A DNA stretch of 64,000 nt, taken from contig OZ026619.1 in the NCBI GenBank assembly GCA_964020975.1, positions 4,776,415 through 4,840,414 on the forward strand, in the 5' to 3' direction. This document shows positions 44,521-54,680 of this stretch, one piece after another. The notes beneath the pieces were generated by a model that was not told where the DNA came from, ran no database searches, and saw only the letters and a program-made list of their open reading frames with translations. Positions within the stretch are counted from its first letter, which is position 1; the number at the start of each line of letters is the position of its first letter. Source of the stretch: Hermodice carunculata (lineage: Eukaryota; Annelida; Polychaeta; Eunicida; Amphinomidae). The position numbers and the translations under genes are program-made.

Positions 44521-46322
44521 GTCTAACGTGGTTATAAGTTGGTATTGACAAGTCATTGATTGGAAATCTGTGATAGGGGATTGATCTCTATTGATTGATT
44601 GGAAATATTGATCATCTGGCGACATTGCAGGGATTTAGGTGAAAAGCAGGGGATTTATGAGGGTCTTGCCTCAAAATGAGACCAAAATACATATAAGCTT
44701 TCTAAATTTATTTTTAGCATCAGTTACACCACCTGTAGATATAATCAGAATTCATAAAGCATGACGAAGAACAATTATCAAGGAAAGACGCACAAAATGG
44801 ACACTAGACAATGCAAATATCTAAACAACCATCTGTTTGAGGGGCATGTGTTATGTGTAGGACTGCGCTTTATTGTTGATTGATTGTAAACAAATGACTG
44901 TCGCTAATATTTATTTCAATGGATATTAACATTGGGTACATTTAAAAAAAAAGTGATAACAATATAACTCTGCATGATTATTTTACACATAATTTACTAT
45001 CATACATCATTTTTTCCCACGAGGCATAACTATAAGCATTAATGATTTAGTTCAAAACAAATATTAAAGTATATAAAAGTACCCCATACTTATTTCATCG
45101 TATTATACTAATTCCTGTAACTTTCACATTCTGAATGGTGGAGTATACACGTTGTTGTGTGTTTTACTTAAATAAAGAAATGAAGGCAAGTTGTTAAGAA
45201 TTCATTAGTTGTTTTTTTTTCTCTATTAAATATATATATATACATATATATATATATTATACTGCGAGATCTAGTGGAACCTAGAATCTTTTGATTCTAA
45301 GTCCCTTTTTATAATCTCGATGGGGGAATTGGGATCGCAATCATCCTTCCCAGTCAAGCAGTGAAAAGTCGCAAATACAAGTTGAAAACTTTATTCTCTG
45401 TGTCAAGAACTGGAGCATTCTCTTATATGTGTCCAGTGCGGACGTTAATGTAGACACCCAACTCAGTGGCAGATCCACAAATTTAAGATATAGCTTCACC
45501 ACTACACACAAGAAATATGTGCTTTCTGAGAGATTAAAATATCTTAATATCTTTAAAATTAGACGATGAAATTAATCAATTTTGCTAGGACACTAGACCT
45601 AGGTAACAATTTGTGAAGCCAAAATATCAGATTAAACTGTTTTCAGAATTTTACATAAACTAAAGAATATCACGTTTTCTGTGAGCTAAACACACTGTTC
45701 AGACTATAAGTTAACAAATTATGAAAAGTTACAGTAATTTCAAGAAAAGCAAACTTTACAGCTTTGGTAAATGACTTGTGGTGTTACCTCTCACATATTA
45801 TTGCTTACTCAAGACATTAGGAATAACTAGAAATTAGCAAGTTTCCATGGTGCCAGAAACACACATTTTAGGCTAAGACAAAGACGAACGCGTGTAACTT
45901 AATCTAACGACGCCCACGTTGACCGGCCACTGGAATTTACCAAACAACAAAGCAGAGTTCTCAGAAAGCAAACTTTGGCGTTTAAGTTACTTTAAACACG
46001 CGTATATTCAATCCAAAATTCTAATCTAATTTAATATCGACCAGGATTCAAAATTCAAGTATTATAAAATATCAAGTAATTTCATACGAAAATAAATGTC
46101 TTTCCATAAAGCGTTTATCACTAAGATGCTGTAATGCACGTACTTGGCCTCTGGCCAAGGTCACCAGTCCATCATCACTGCTGGGAGTATTTAAGTGTCA
46201 TTACACAGCCATGATCGCTTGATGCGACGCATGTTATCGAAAATAAAGTCCTATGATATATATATATATAAAGGAGGGTTCCTTTCGGTGCGTGGGAGTT
46301 TAGCTTTGCTAGTTGCCATGGA
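44521..46322. other. Spacer right of the array
   Basis: No gene seen. It contains an AT microsatellite at 45229-45258, a perfect hairpin TAGAATC-TTTT-GATTCTA at 45282-45299, and another TA run near 46258-46270. No inverted-repeat partner of the Polinton-like element could be found here. Confidence 0.5.
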
Positions 46323-46780
46323 TCATTGACGGCTACTCGTCCATACTTCTAGTATGAAATAGCCTTTATAATACAGTTCACTTAGGGAGTCGGGGTGTGA
46401 TAGCAGTTCATACGCTAAATGTTCTTTTTCAAAAGGATTGATTTTTTTGTTAAAAAATCCAGTCATTTCTCCTTTCATTATGGACGAGACATTGCTTACA
46501 TGTTTATTGTCGTCCGCCAGACGAGCCATACACAGGTGTTGAAGCGTAGGTATTTGACCCGTTCCCACCGTAGACTCCATTAGCATTAATAGAGCCAAAC
46601 TTGCCAGCAACTTTTCCCACACATGTTTACCGCAGACAAACACATCTGGAGACTCTTCGTACACAAAGTGCACGTTCATGTCCACACCTTTAGTGGTCGG
46701 ATTGTCGTCCACAGTGATGGTTTCAGTCACGGTGTTCGAAATATCCCACTCAGCTATCGTAATTAGTTTTCCCTTTTCCT
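46323..46780 (-). CDS. Unknown gene, candidate exon 2
   Basis: Open on the minus strand after a good acceptor (TTATTTTATTTGCAG, ending at 46781). It reads KGKLITIAEWDISNTVTETI, VHFVYEESPDVFVCGKHVWE, QIPTLQHLCMARLADDNKHV and YKGYFILEVWTSSRQ, then a stop. The frame is continuous with the upstream candidate exon. No domain was recognised. It may belong to the neighbouring Polinton-like element as an accessory gene on the opposite strand, or be a host gene. Confidence 0.5.
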
Positions 46781-47290
46781 CTGCAAATAAAATAAATAAA
46801 TAAATAAATAAAAATAATATGTAGAGCTTGTTAAGTGATTAATGTGGGTAGAATACATTATGAAAAAACCTAATATTCAGTTACTCTCTTTGTTTTATAA
46901 TACATGTGACTTTTGTTCCAAAGTCTTTATAATTAATATATTTATAGTCTCACATTGCTCTGCACAAAGTGACAGTATTTAAGTCTGACAATCACTACTA
47001 CTGATTGTATAAAATGAAGTCATTGTAAATTTACCGTTGATGGAACGAAATTCTACTGTCAATTGGATAATAAATTTTAAGAGTATGTATGAGGTAGTCA
47101 TGCTTACTAAGAAATTTTGGTATGCATCAGGCTACTCATTGTAAGTTTTTAACACTTTTTTTTTGGCATGAGGTTGTTTACAACTACAAATTTGCACTCT
47201 TTATAAAATTTAGTAAAGTTGTATGTAGTCCGAGAAAGTCGCTATACTTTTAGTGGGACTGTAAGTTTATACGTATAAAAGAATATTTAC
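46781..47290 (-). other. Candidate GT-AG intron
   Basis: 510 bases between CTCTAG|GTAAATATT and TTTGCAG|AGG on the minus strand. It is AT-rich, contains an (AAAT)n run near the acceptor at 46788-46815, and has stops in all frames. Confidence 0.5.
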
Positions 47291-47771
47291 CTAGAGTCTC
47301 CAAAATATAGCTGTTGATAGTTAGCGACGTCAGTGTATCCCTCAGATACATGAGCCCATACACTTGCAAGCTACTGGCATGCTCACCTCCACTCGTCATG
47401 AAATAATATAATGTTGTTATAATATACCTCAGAGGTAACGTGACCATACCAGTGACAGTAGAAAATCTACTGTTAAAGTAAAAAATTGTCAGAAACCCTC
47501 CCGACAATCCACTGTTTGTTTTCTCTCTTGGAATCTCCATTTTGATTACAAAGTTGAGTCCTTTCGCCAAGGTGAAAATCATAGTTACAATATAATTATA
47601 TATAGTGTTGTAATCGATGTACTCTGTCAACAAAAGTGAGTATTGGGGGATACCAAGGCTTTCGCTTTTATAGAAGAAGACAAAAGCCACGCCAAGCTTT
47701 TGTTTTGCATTCAAATTGTTCCATGTCCTCATGTATACGTCACAATCTTTTAATTGCAAGAATACCAGCAT
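47291..47771 (-). CDS. Unknown gene, candidate exon 1
   Basis: Minus-strand frame starting MLVFLQLKDCDVYMRTWNNL (a later Met, MRTWNNLN, is an alternative start). It is rich in Tyr, Phe and Thr (LLLTEYIDYNTIYNYIVTMI, KTNSGLSGGFLTIFYFNSRF, TGMVTLPLRYIITTLYYF), like a beta-rich or partly membrane-associated protein. It ends at a donor GTAAAT. Divergent with the integrase-like frame at 47984, with about 210 bases between them that could hold a shared promoter. Confidence 0.5.
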
Positions 47772-47983
47772 CTTTCCGACATAAAAGAAAAATTAGCGCC
47801 ATCAAACCTTGTATCATATAGATGAGCACTGCTCCCAACATATGTTATAGTTTCATAAGTTAGGCTAGCATTTATTTAATAACACAATATAAAAGGACGT
47901 ATACGCAAACAAAACTTTTGTAGTTATTGGACAATAAAATGGCGAGGACGCATTGTTTCAAACACATACTTTAACTAACCAGC

Positions 47984-48271
47984 ATGGCAAGCACATCGCA
48001 CATCACGCCCACCGTCGACAAATACTTGCAAAAACTGTATTTTACACCTTCTAAAGTGGGAAGTTATGGTGGGGCTCATAAACTGTACGATGCAGTCAAA
48101 AGTGAAGGCAAATATCAGTTGAGTCTTAAAGACGTAAAGCAATGGTTACGCGGGCAAGAAACATACACGTTACACAAACCGTCCAGAAAGAATTTTCCGA
48201 CCAATCGCATCATAGTCAGCAGTATGTACCAACAATTAGATTGCGATCTTGAACTTGTATATGCCCGGTAA
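47984..48271 (+). pseudogene. Polinton integrase N-terminal piece
   Basis: MASTSHITPTVDKYLQKLYF, then SKVGSYGGAHKLYDAVKSEG, DVKQWLRGQETYTLHKPSRK and FPTNRIIVSSMYQQ. This is the N-terminal domain of Polinton integrases, up to just before the catalytic core. A second, fuller integrase lies at 49258-50397, and the two differ at many residues. It is followed directly by the ATPase piece. Confidence 0.8.
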
Positions 48272-48530
48272 ATATGCAAGAACTATTTCGCTGAATATGC
48301 AATATATAGTATTATTCAGAAATTTACGTGACAACTCTCAAATAACTTTTTTGGGTCGCCAGATTTTTCCTGGGCATAGTAATATATTGTTGGATGCATA
48401 TCGCGATGCTACGAGTGTGAAAAGGGGATATCTTTTAATCGACTTATCACCACAACAAGCTGAGGATTATTTACGTTTATGTACAGAGATTTTCCCAGAG
48501 GAATTCTGTATTATTTATACGAGTCGGTAG
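48249..48530 (+). pseudogene. Polinton packaging ATPase C-terminal piece
   Basis: Reads YIVLFRNLRDNSQITFLGRQ, then DAYRDATSVKRGYLLIDLSP and EIFPEEFCIIYT. This fits the end of the FtsK/HerA-type (A32-like) ATPase that packages DNA in Polintons, where the motif around FRNPRDN follows the sensor strand. The Walker A and B part is not present. Confidence 0.75.
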
Positions 48531-48591
48531 GTTATCACATGGTATTTAATTGTTTTACATCATATTTATATCAACTATTTATCCCCACGTT

Positions 48592-48906
48592 ATGTCAAAT
48601 AGGGTCGTTTCTGAGAGACATTTCTTACATTTCTTGGGTGCAGCAAAAACACACAAGCAGCGAAAAGCAGTTCTTTTAACAGCAACACGATCACAAATTT
48701 TAGCTTTAGCGGAGGTGATATTAAATCTACTTTGAGGTAGTGCATTTATGTCAGAAGATGAATTAAAATTATTATCAAAATATAAGAAACAATTACGTAT
48801 TCTTGGTAGTAAGGCGCGAATTAGTTGGAAAAATCGTAGACTTGCAGCTATAAAGTGTGTACGGATTTTGGCTTTGATTATTAAAAAATTGGAAAATAAA
48901 ATTTGA
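48592..48906 (+). pseudogene. Polinton small basic protein
   Basis: MSNRVVSERHFLHFLGAAKT, then QRKAVLLTATRSQILALAEV, SEDELKLLSKYKKQLRILGS and ISWKNRRLAAIKC. A helical, lysine/arginine-rich protein of this kind (A..A...QL.AL.EI.LN.L...L....K..L.KYK..I..L) recurs in invertebrate Polintons. Its role is not established, and DNA condensation or capsid association is a guess. Confidence 0.6.
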
Positions 48907-48918
48907 TGTAAACGTATA

Positions 48919-49257
48919 ATGACACATACTCTGAGTAAAAAAATTATTTTGATTCCATATGATCAATTTATTCGCTGGTAAAATGAATTTAATTTAATCC
49001 CGAATAAAACTTATGATAAAGTTAGTGAAAAAAGTGTAGGTATTTCTAAACCTGATTCAACACAGTTAAAAAAAAGAAAACAGTTATCACCATATAGTGT
49101 GTCGAAAAACATATTGCCGCATTTACCAGATCCACCTGAAAAAGCTTTAAATGGTACTCCAGTAAAGGTTATAACACCTATCAAGCATCGTATTAAGAGA
49201 AAAAATAACAATTTACAAAAATTAGTTATTGAAAAAAATAACTGGCATAAAATATAA
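48919..49257 (+). pseudogene. Polinton Lys/Pro-rich ORF
   Basis: MTHTLSKKIILIPYDQFIRW opens like the KK(M/I)(V/I)L(V/I)PYD start of a small Polinton protein. The rest is Lys/Ser/Pro-rich (KKRKQLSPYSVSKNILPHLP, KVITPIKHRIKRKNNN). Its TAA is immediately followed by the ATG of the integrase region (TAAATG at 49255-49260). Confidence 0.5.
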
Positions 49258-50397
49258 ATGATTGTAATTGGCTTTGTTATGTTGTCTAAAGAAATTAAGA
49301 ATTTTTTGTCGCAGTTGTATCATGACCCAAAAGAAACGTCTAGCTATGGTAGTGTAAAGGGTCTTTATGATGCTGCGCGTAAAGCTGGTAGGCATGACAT
49401 AACATGAAGGAATGTGAAAGAATATTTAATGGGTGATGAAACGTATACTATAAATAAGACAAGTAGGCGCCATTTTAAGCGTAGTAGAATAATAGTTAAA
49501 AGTATTGATGATGAGTGGATGTTAGATCTAGCAGATATGAGTCAGTATCGTAAATATAATGACAACATTTCATTCATTCTTGTAGGTATTGATGCATTTT
49601 CAAGGTACCTATTTTTATACCCTTTAAAAGATAAATCAGCCAAGACAGTGTTAGTTGGTATGAAAGCGCTTATGTCTAATGACAGGAAGCCGCAAAATAG
49701 TATATTTACAGATAAAGGTGGCGAGTTTGTAAATAAAATCTTGACACAATTTTTACATCAACATGGTGTTACACATTATGTGACGCAAAATAATGATATT
49801 AAAGCAAGTATGGCTGAAAGAGTTATTCTGGATTTGAAGCGATATTTAGCACGATATATGGCTGATAAACTAACATATAGGTATATTGATATACTTAAAC
49901 ATTTCACACATAAACATAACAACTCAGTTAATAGAGTATTGGGGTTGGCACCATTGCAAGTAACTCACGATAACGAGAAAGCTGTATGGAGCCATTTATA
50001 TTTAACACCACCAGGTGGTGTGAAGGTGTCTGTGTCTAAGCGATATAAAATCGAATTGGGTGACTTTGTTAGGATATCATACAGTAGACACCCATTCATG
50101 CGTGGTTACCAAGAGCAGTGGACTGGCGAATATTTTCAGGTGTACAAGAGAAGTAGAAGAGATGGTTTGCAAATATACTTTTTGCGTGAATTAAATGGCA
50201 CACCGATAAAAGGTACCTTTTACAGCCGCGAAATTCAAAAGATCAACATAACTGGCCAGGAATTATATAAGATAGAAAAGATTATTAAAACTAGGAAAAT
50301 TCATGGTAAAAAACATTATTTAGTTCGTTTTAAATACTGGCCAAAACAGTATGATGCTTGGGTGAATGAATCTAAAATTAAAAGTTTGAATCAGTGA
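49258..50397 (+). pseudogene. Polinton integrase with chromodomain
   Basis: N-terminal domain SQLYHDPKETSSYGSVKGLY and TYTINKTSRRHFKRSR. The rve catalytic core follows: the first Asp is in LADMSQ-type context (WMLDLADMSQY), the second in TDKGGEFVN, and the Glu in ASMAERV, with 34 residues between the last two. After a beta-barrel-like region comes a C-terminal chromodomain (YKIEKIIKTRKIHGKKHY, LVRFKYWPKQYDAWVNES). It acts in the nucleus to insert the element, and the chromodomain would guide it to histone marks. It is mostly open here. Confidence 0.85.
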
Positions 50398-50411
50398 TTT
50401 TTCTTGTTGTA

Positions 50412-50861
50412 AATATGGGTGCCGTCAAAAATCGGTCCTTTTACATATTCTTAAATAGTAGAGACAGTAGTGATTTATTCCCTAAAAATAATGCAGCCAA
50501 TTTTCGTGTAAAATTACCTGAGCATGTTATTTTGTCAGATAAATGGGTTTGTGGTCTCGCTGAGATAAACTTGCCAGCATGGTCGCATACTACAGATGTT
50601 AATGAAGCTATTTACGTCACAGTCAACTTGGTAAATGACACTATTGTCTGTAATCATAAAAGATCTCTTTTAAGACGGCTATACACACACACCTTGGGGT
50701 CATCAGTGTCAAGCACATTTATGTTCAATAACATTTTTTATATGCAGTTGGCACAAGAAAGTTTCAATGAAGTAGAAATAAGTGTGATCTACGAATCAAC
50801 GGGTTTTAATTTGCCAGTAATTGGTACAACGTTTTGTGTATTACATTTCTACAAACAGTAG
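50412..50861 (+). CDS. Polinton minor-capsid-like protein
   Basis: MGAVKNRSFYIFLNSRDSSD, then FPKNNAANFRVKLPEHVILS and KWVCGLAEINLPAW. The N-terminal plan SFY..L.S..S...FP.N....F.V.LPE...L...W..GL.EI..P is shared by a Polinton protein that I think is the penton or other minor capsid component. The protein is shorter than usual and its second half is poorly matched. It starts 15 bases after the integrase stop. Confidence 0.5.
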   Translation, partial: NMGAVKNRSFYIFLNSRDSSDLFPKNNAANFRVKLPEHVILSDKWVCGLAEINLPAWSHTTDVNEAIYVTVNLVNDTIVCNHKRSLLRRLYTHTLGSSVSSTFMFNNIFYMQLAQESFNEVEISVIYESTGFNLPVIGTTFCVLHFYKQ

Positions 50862-50896
50862 AACAGTAGGTTTTCATATACTATATAATAAATAGT

Positions 50897-51688
50897 ATGA
50901 GAAATTTTAGTTTAGATCAATGGGTAAACCATTTCAAACATCAAGCACTTAAATATAATAATGGCGCATCATCTATGTCTAAGAATATGGATCGACAAAC
51001 AGGGAAAAAAGGTAATTTGATTTTAAGGGTTGCACCATCTGGTGAGCCTGTTACTGTGGATTCTTTAACACAACAACAACAACAGGTACACACAGGTACA
51101 GCTGTTGGCTTAGTAAAACAAGTCGTTCAGCAAGCACAAAATGCTATACAAAGAGATGGTGAAGAAATTAAAAAACAAACAAACAAAATGACTACGGGTA
51201 TTGATGGATTAAGTAATGTAACTGATTATCCAACCAAGATGACCTCATCAAAATTGTATAATACAAGTAAGAGTATGTCACAACCACAGGCAGGTACAGC
51301 TGTGGGTATGGTGAAAGAGGTAGTGCAACGAGCACAAAATGCTATGAAAAGGGATGATGTGTCTGTAAAAAAACACGCAGATGTATTGACTACTACTGTT
51401 GATGGATTAAGTAATGTAAATCAATATGCCCCAAAGGTAATTTCATCAAAGTTATGTAATAATCGTAAGCAAGTTATATCATCAAAAGAAATGGGTGATG
51501 CAGCCAAATCACCAAAGAATGATGATGATGTCGCAAATAATTCAGCACCTGGGGCGACTCATGATCTGTTTATAAATAAGTGTATGACCAAAACATCTGG
51601 AAGACCCGAGAAGAAGGAGAGGGAGAAGGAGAAGAAGAAGAAAAAGAAGAAGAAGCGACCTTACAACAGACCGGATATATTTGACTGA
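50897..51688 (+). CDS. Polinton lysine-rich protein with internal duplication
   Basis: 263 codons. It starts MRNFSLDQWVNHFKHQALKY, matching the FE.WV.HF..MA start of a small Polinton capsid-associated protein, and ends KKKRPYNRPDIFD, with the basic tail and DIF terminus typical of that protein. Between these is a two-copy repeat of about 60 residues: GTAVGLVKQVVQQAQNAIQR...GLSNV and GTAVGMVKEVVQRAQNAMKR...GLSNV. The repeat is absent from the usual short form. A DNA-binding or pVI/pVII-like role is inferred. Confidence 0.6.
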   Translation: MRNFSLDQWVNHFKHQALKYNNGASSMSKNMDRQTGKKGNLILRVAPSGEPVTVDSLTQQQQQVHTGTAVGLVKQVVQQAQNAIQRDGEEIKKQTNKMTTGIDGLSNVTDYPTKMTSSKLYNTSKSMSQPQAGTAVGMVKEVVQRAQNAMKRDDVSVKKHADVLTTTVDGLSNVNQYAPKVISSKLCNNRKQVISSKEMGDAAKSPKNDDDVANNSAPGATHDLFINKCMTKTSGRPEKKEREKEKKKKKKKKRPYNRPDIFD

Positions 51689-51809
51689 GATTGCATCCAA
51701 GGGCGTACCCAAAACATTTGTTGATATAAGTGAGAGATAGAGAGTATACATTTGTTGATAGAAGTTTTATTTACAGGTATTTATAAGGTTTAGAGTAATT
51801 CGGATTAAT

Positions 51810-53129
51810 ATGAATATCGGGTACAGTGATAAAATGGCTATATTCCAATTACCACCTGTAAATGCTGGTACTAATAATGTTCGGTGGATTGATTTTTGAC
51901 CGATCAACCAACTCAGTGATGAATCTGCGCTTGAGTTTTTGATTCACCCAAATCCTACAGCTTACATAGACTTAGCACGTTGTACATTGCATGTTCAAGT
52001 AAAAGTAATACTTGAAGATGGTTCAAATTTGCCTGAGGTTCCTTGCCGGACCCGCAATACCAGATGCAGCGAAAGTTGGACCTGTTTCAGCATTTTTCCA
52101 TTCATTGTTTTCTGATATACAGGTATTTATTCAACAGAAACTGATAACAAGTACCAACAACTTATATTCATATAAGGCATATATAGATATTATTACAAAA
52201 GAATCATATGATAGTCAAAAATCACGACTTGAAGGTGAACTATTTTATAAAGATTATGCTACGGGTATAACAAGCACAGACCCACACTATGGATTAAACC
52301 CCGCCTTATCAATTCGTGAGCAATTTATACGTGAGAGTAAACTTTGTGATATGGCTGGAAATTTGCGTGTTGACTTCTTTGACACTACTCATTATTTGTT
52401 AAATAATATTGAACTTAGGTTAAAGCTTTGGAATACTAAACCAGAATTTCATTTGATATCACCTAACACAACCATCAGATACAAAACAGTGATTACTGAT
52501 GCAAAATTTAGAGTATGTTATGTAACGCCATCGTCAGAAATGCTTGTAGCACACCAACGTACATTAGAGAGTGATAAAAATTATGCACTTTACCCATTTG
52601 AAAAACAGACATTAAACGCTATTCAATTCCGGCAGGTAGTTATATGTTCCAGGTTGAAGATGCTTATCAAAGGATTGTACCCCAAAAATTGATTTTATCT
52701 ATGGTGTCAAGTGAGGGTGTGAATGGTAGTTATGGAAAAAAAACCCATTCAATCTTCAACACTTCGACATAGATCACATTGGTGTCTATGTCAATGGTGA
52801 GAGCGTGCCAAGTCAACCTTTTTCACCAAAATTTATTTACAAATAATAGTGGTACATATATGACGCCAAATTTAGCATTGTTCAGTGATGGGGATATCGC
52901 TGGTTGTATTGGCAGGTCTGATTTTAGTAAAGATTATACATTGTTTAAATTTGATCTAGAACCGGATGTCAAAGCTGAAGATCAAGAATTTTGGTCTGTA
53001 ACAAAACGGGGAAATTTAAGAGTAAATATTAAATTTGAATCAGCAACTCGTGAAACTGTTTCAGTTTTTATATATGGTGTTTTCCCGAGTGTCATAAGGG
53101 TTGATAAATCACGTGGTTTAATTCTATGA
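51810..53129 (+). pseudogene. Polinton major capsid protein
   Basis: Double jelly-roll major capsid of Polintons. The start is MAIFQLPPVNAGTNNVRWID with INQLSDESALEFLIHP. The middle has AFFHSLFSDIQVFIQQKLIT, NLYSYKAYIDIITKESYDS, REQFIRESKLCDMAGNLRVD and YKTVITDAKFRVCYVTPSSE. The end has FSDGDIAGCIGRSDFSKDYT, LFKFDLEPDVKAED and FIYGVFPSVIRVDKSRGLIL. Every region is in the family's usual order and total length. It is broken in a few places. Confidence 0.85.
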
Positions 53130-53523
53130 TACTGTTTAACTTGTGCTAAATTGTATATGTGGCAAATCTCATAATATGTATATTCTATATATATAAAGTA
53201 TGTATCAATAGCAAACACTTTTTTATGTTTTACTCTTATAAATAGAAACAAATGCATTTGTTTCCCTATAAAGCATTTATTAATCTACTAGCTTAACATC
53301 ATTTTAAATAACCAGATCAATGCATATTATATCCATATGGAACCGTGTTATATATGTCTACAATCACCCGTTTATCAAATACAAACCTATATATTTTGTC
53401 CATTACGTGAGATACAATTAATCTTTCTTTTTCAATCCTAGAAATACGCAAAGTATTCGTTGTTATTGTTTTGTTTCTATTGCTTGTAACTAGATCAATA
53501 AGTGTCTGAAAATTAACTTTTTT
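53130..53523. other. Flank between capsid gene and LTR
   Basis: AT-rich. A 69-codon minus frame at 53317-53526 (FQTLIDLVTSNRNKTITTNT, then IEKERLIVSHVMDKIYRFVF) could be the remains of another element gene but was not recognised. Confidence 0.35.
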
Positions 53524-53527
53524 CAAT

Positions 53528-54680
53528 TGAAAAAGTGCGTTGCCCTTTTGCGGGCCAACTTAAACTAGAAAAAGTTGGTTCACTTTTCTAGGGCTTGTTT
53601 TGTGGAAACGCTGGCCTGTACATGCGACAGAAGATTACTGTTCATGTCCGCGATGAGGACCAGCCAGTCTGACTTGGCTGTGCATTCGGCCCCAGGCCGC
53701 ATTGCCTGCTGGGCAGCAGAAAGAAACCACACGTCCACTCAAGTTGAGAGAAGAAGACCAAAAAGCTCAGTTTATCACTTGTACATCGTATACATATCAT
53801 TTTCTGTCCACACTGGCCACGTCACTCATTGGTAAGTCTTTCTGGCATCTTTAAACACCTTACGTAAATAACTATTGTATATTCAGTAACCTGCTACAAG
53901 ATGTACAGGTACTTACGCAAAGCAAATTGTTTTCTCGCAAGGCGTGCACCTGGATATGTGATTAAAGGGCACCCTGGATCTGCTTCACATCCCAGGACAA
54001 ATTAACTTGTTTTGTTGGGTTTTCGATTTCGGGCCGCAAATGAGATTTTTCCAATTTAAAACTTACAAATTTACATCCACAAATTACTAACTGCATTCCG
54101 GGGGTTTTGGTTCACCACTAAATTGCCACAAGTAAGTCATTAAAAATGTCGAATGTACACCTGTACAATTCAGCCCAAACTAATGAACTCAGTTGCGGTT
54201 GCATAATACAAAACTCTAACAAGTTGTTTCTTTCTTACCGATGCAGCGAGGCTCCTCAGATTGTTATTGCAAACACAATCGTTACCTAACGCTACACTTG
54301 ACCACCGTTTGATCACATAACCAGAGGCAACACAATATAATACGACACTGTCCAAATGTCATCAAAATGTAAATGAATCATGAATGATTGCCACACAAGT
54401 CACGAAAGAGCATCGTGTGTGAAAACAGCCAAACATAAACTTGTATGAAGCTACTGCCTGTTATGTAAGATTACCGCTGACCATTCTGGTCCATTCCTGG
54501 ACTGTACCAAGTTTACCAGCTCACCTGGCCTGTGCAGCCATCCCTACTTGCCTGCTGCACAGCCAGAGCAATCCCAGGCAGCCATCATTCATACACGAAA
54601 CCTAAACATTACAAAAAGGCCAGTGGCTTTTACACTCGTACCCTCGTTTTTCTAGTTTTGATACTTCAAAACTACAGGCA
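53528..54680 (-). repeat. A2 LTR, probably solo, with CAAT flanks
   Basis: Runs from TGAAAAAGTGCG to CTACAGGCA and matches 15529-16622 throughout. CAAT lies directly outside both ends (53524-53527 and 54681-54684), a 4-bp target duplication as expected for Ty3 elements. No PBS adjoins the left edge. The alternative is that it is the 3' LTR of the A2 copy at 57-64 kb, with 2.4 kb of other DNA between. Confidence 0.75.

Larger units (their letters stand above)
47984..53129 (+). mobile_element. Polinton-like element, partial and broken
   Basis: Plus-strand gene series: integrase N-terminal piece, packaging ATPase C-terminal piece, small basic protein, Lys/Pro-rich ORF, full integrase with chromodomain, minor-capsid-like protein, lysine-rich protein ending DIFD, and major capsid protein. 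This set is diagnostic for Polintons/Mavericks. No DNA polymerase B or adenain-like protease was found inside, and terminal inverted repeats were not located, so it is incomplete. There are about five or more breaks. Most reading frames are still long, which suggests moderate rather than great age. The opposite-strand gene at 46323-47771 may be part of it. Confidence 0.85.

Noticed and set aside
44440-44625. Minus-strand ORF of 61 codons
   Set aside because: It is a translation of the 31-bp repeat, with no coding signal.
51542-51751. Minus-strand ORF with a Leu-rich run resembling a membrane segment
   Set aside because: Antisense to the lysine-rich tail of the Polinton protein, where AAG/GAA runs read as Leu/Phe.
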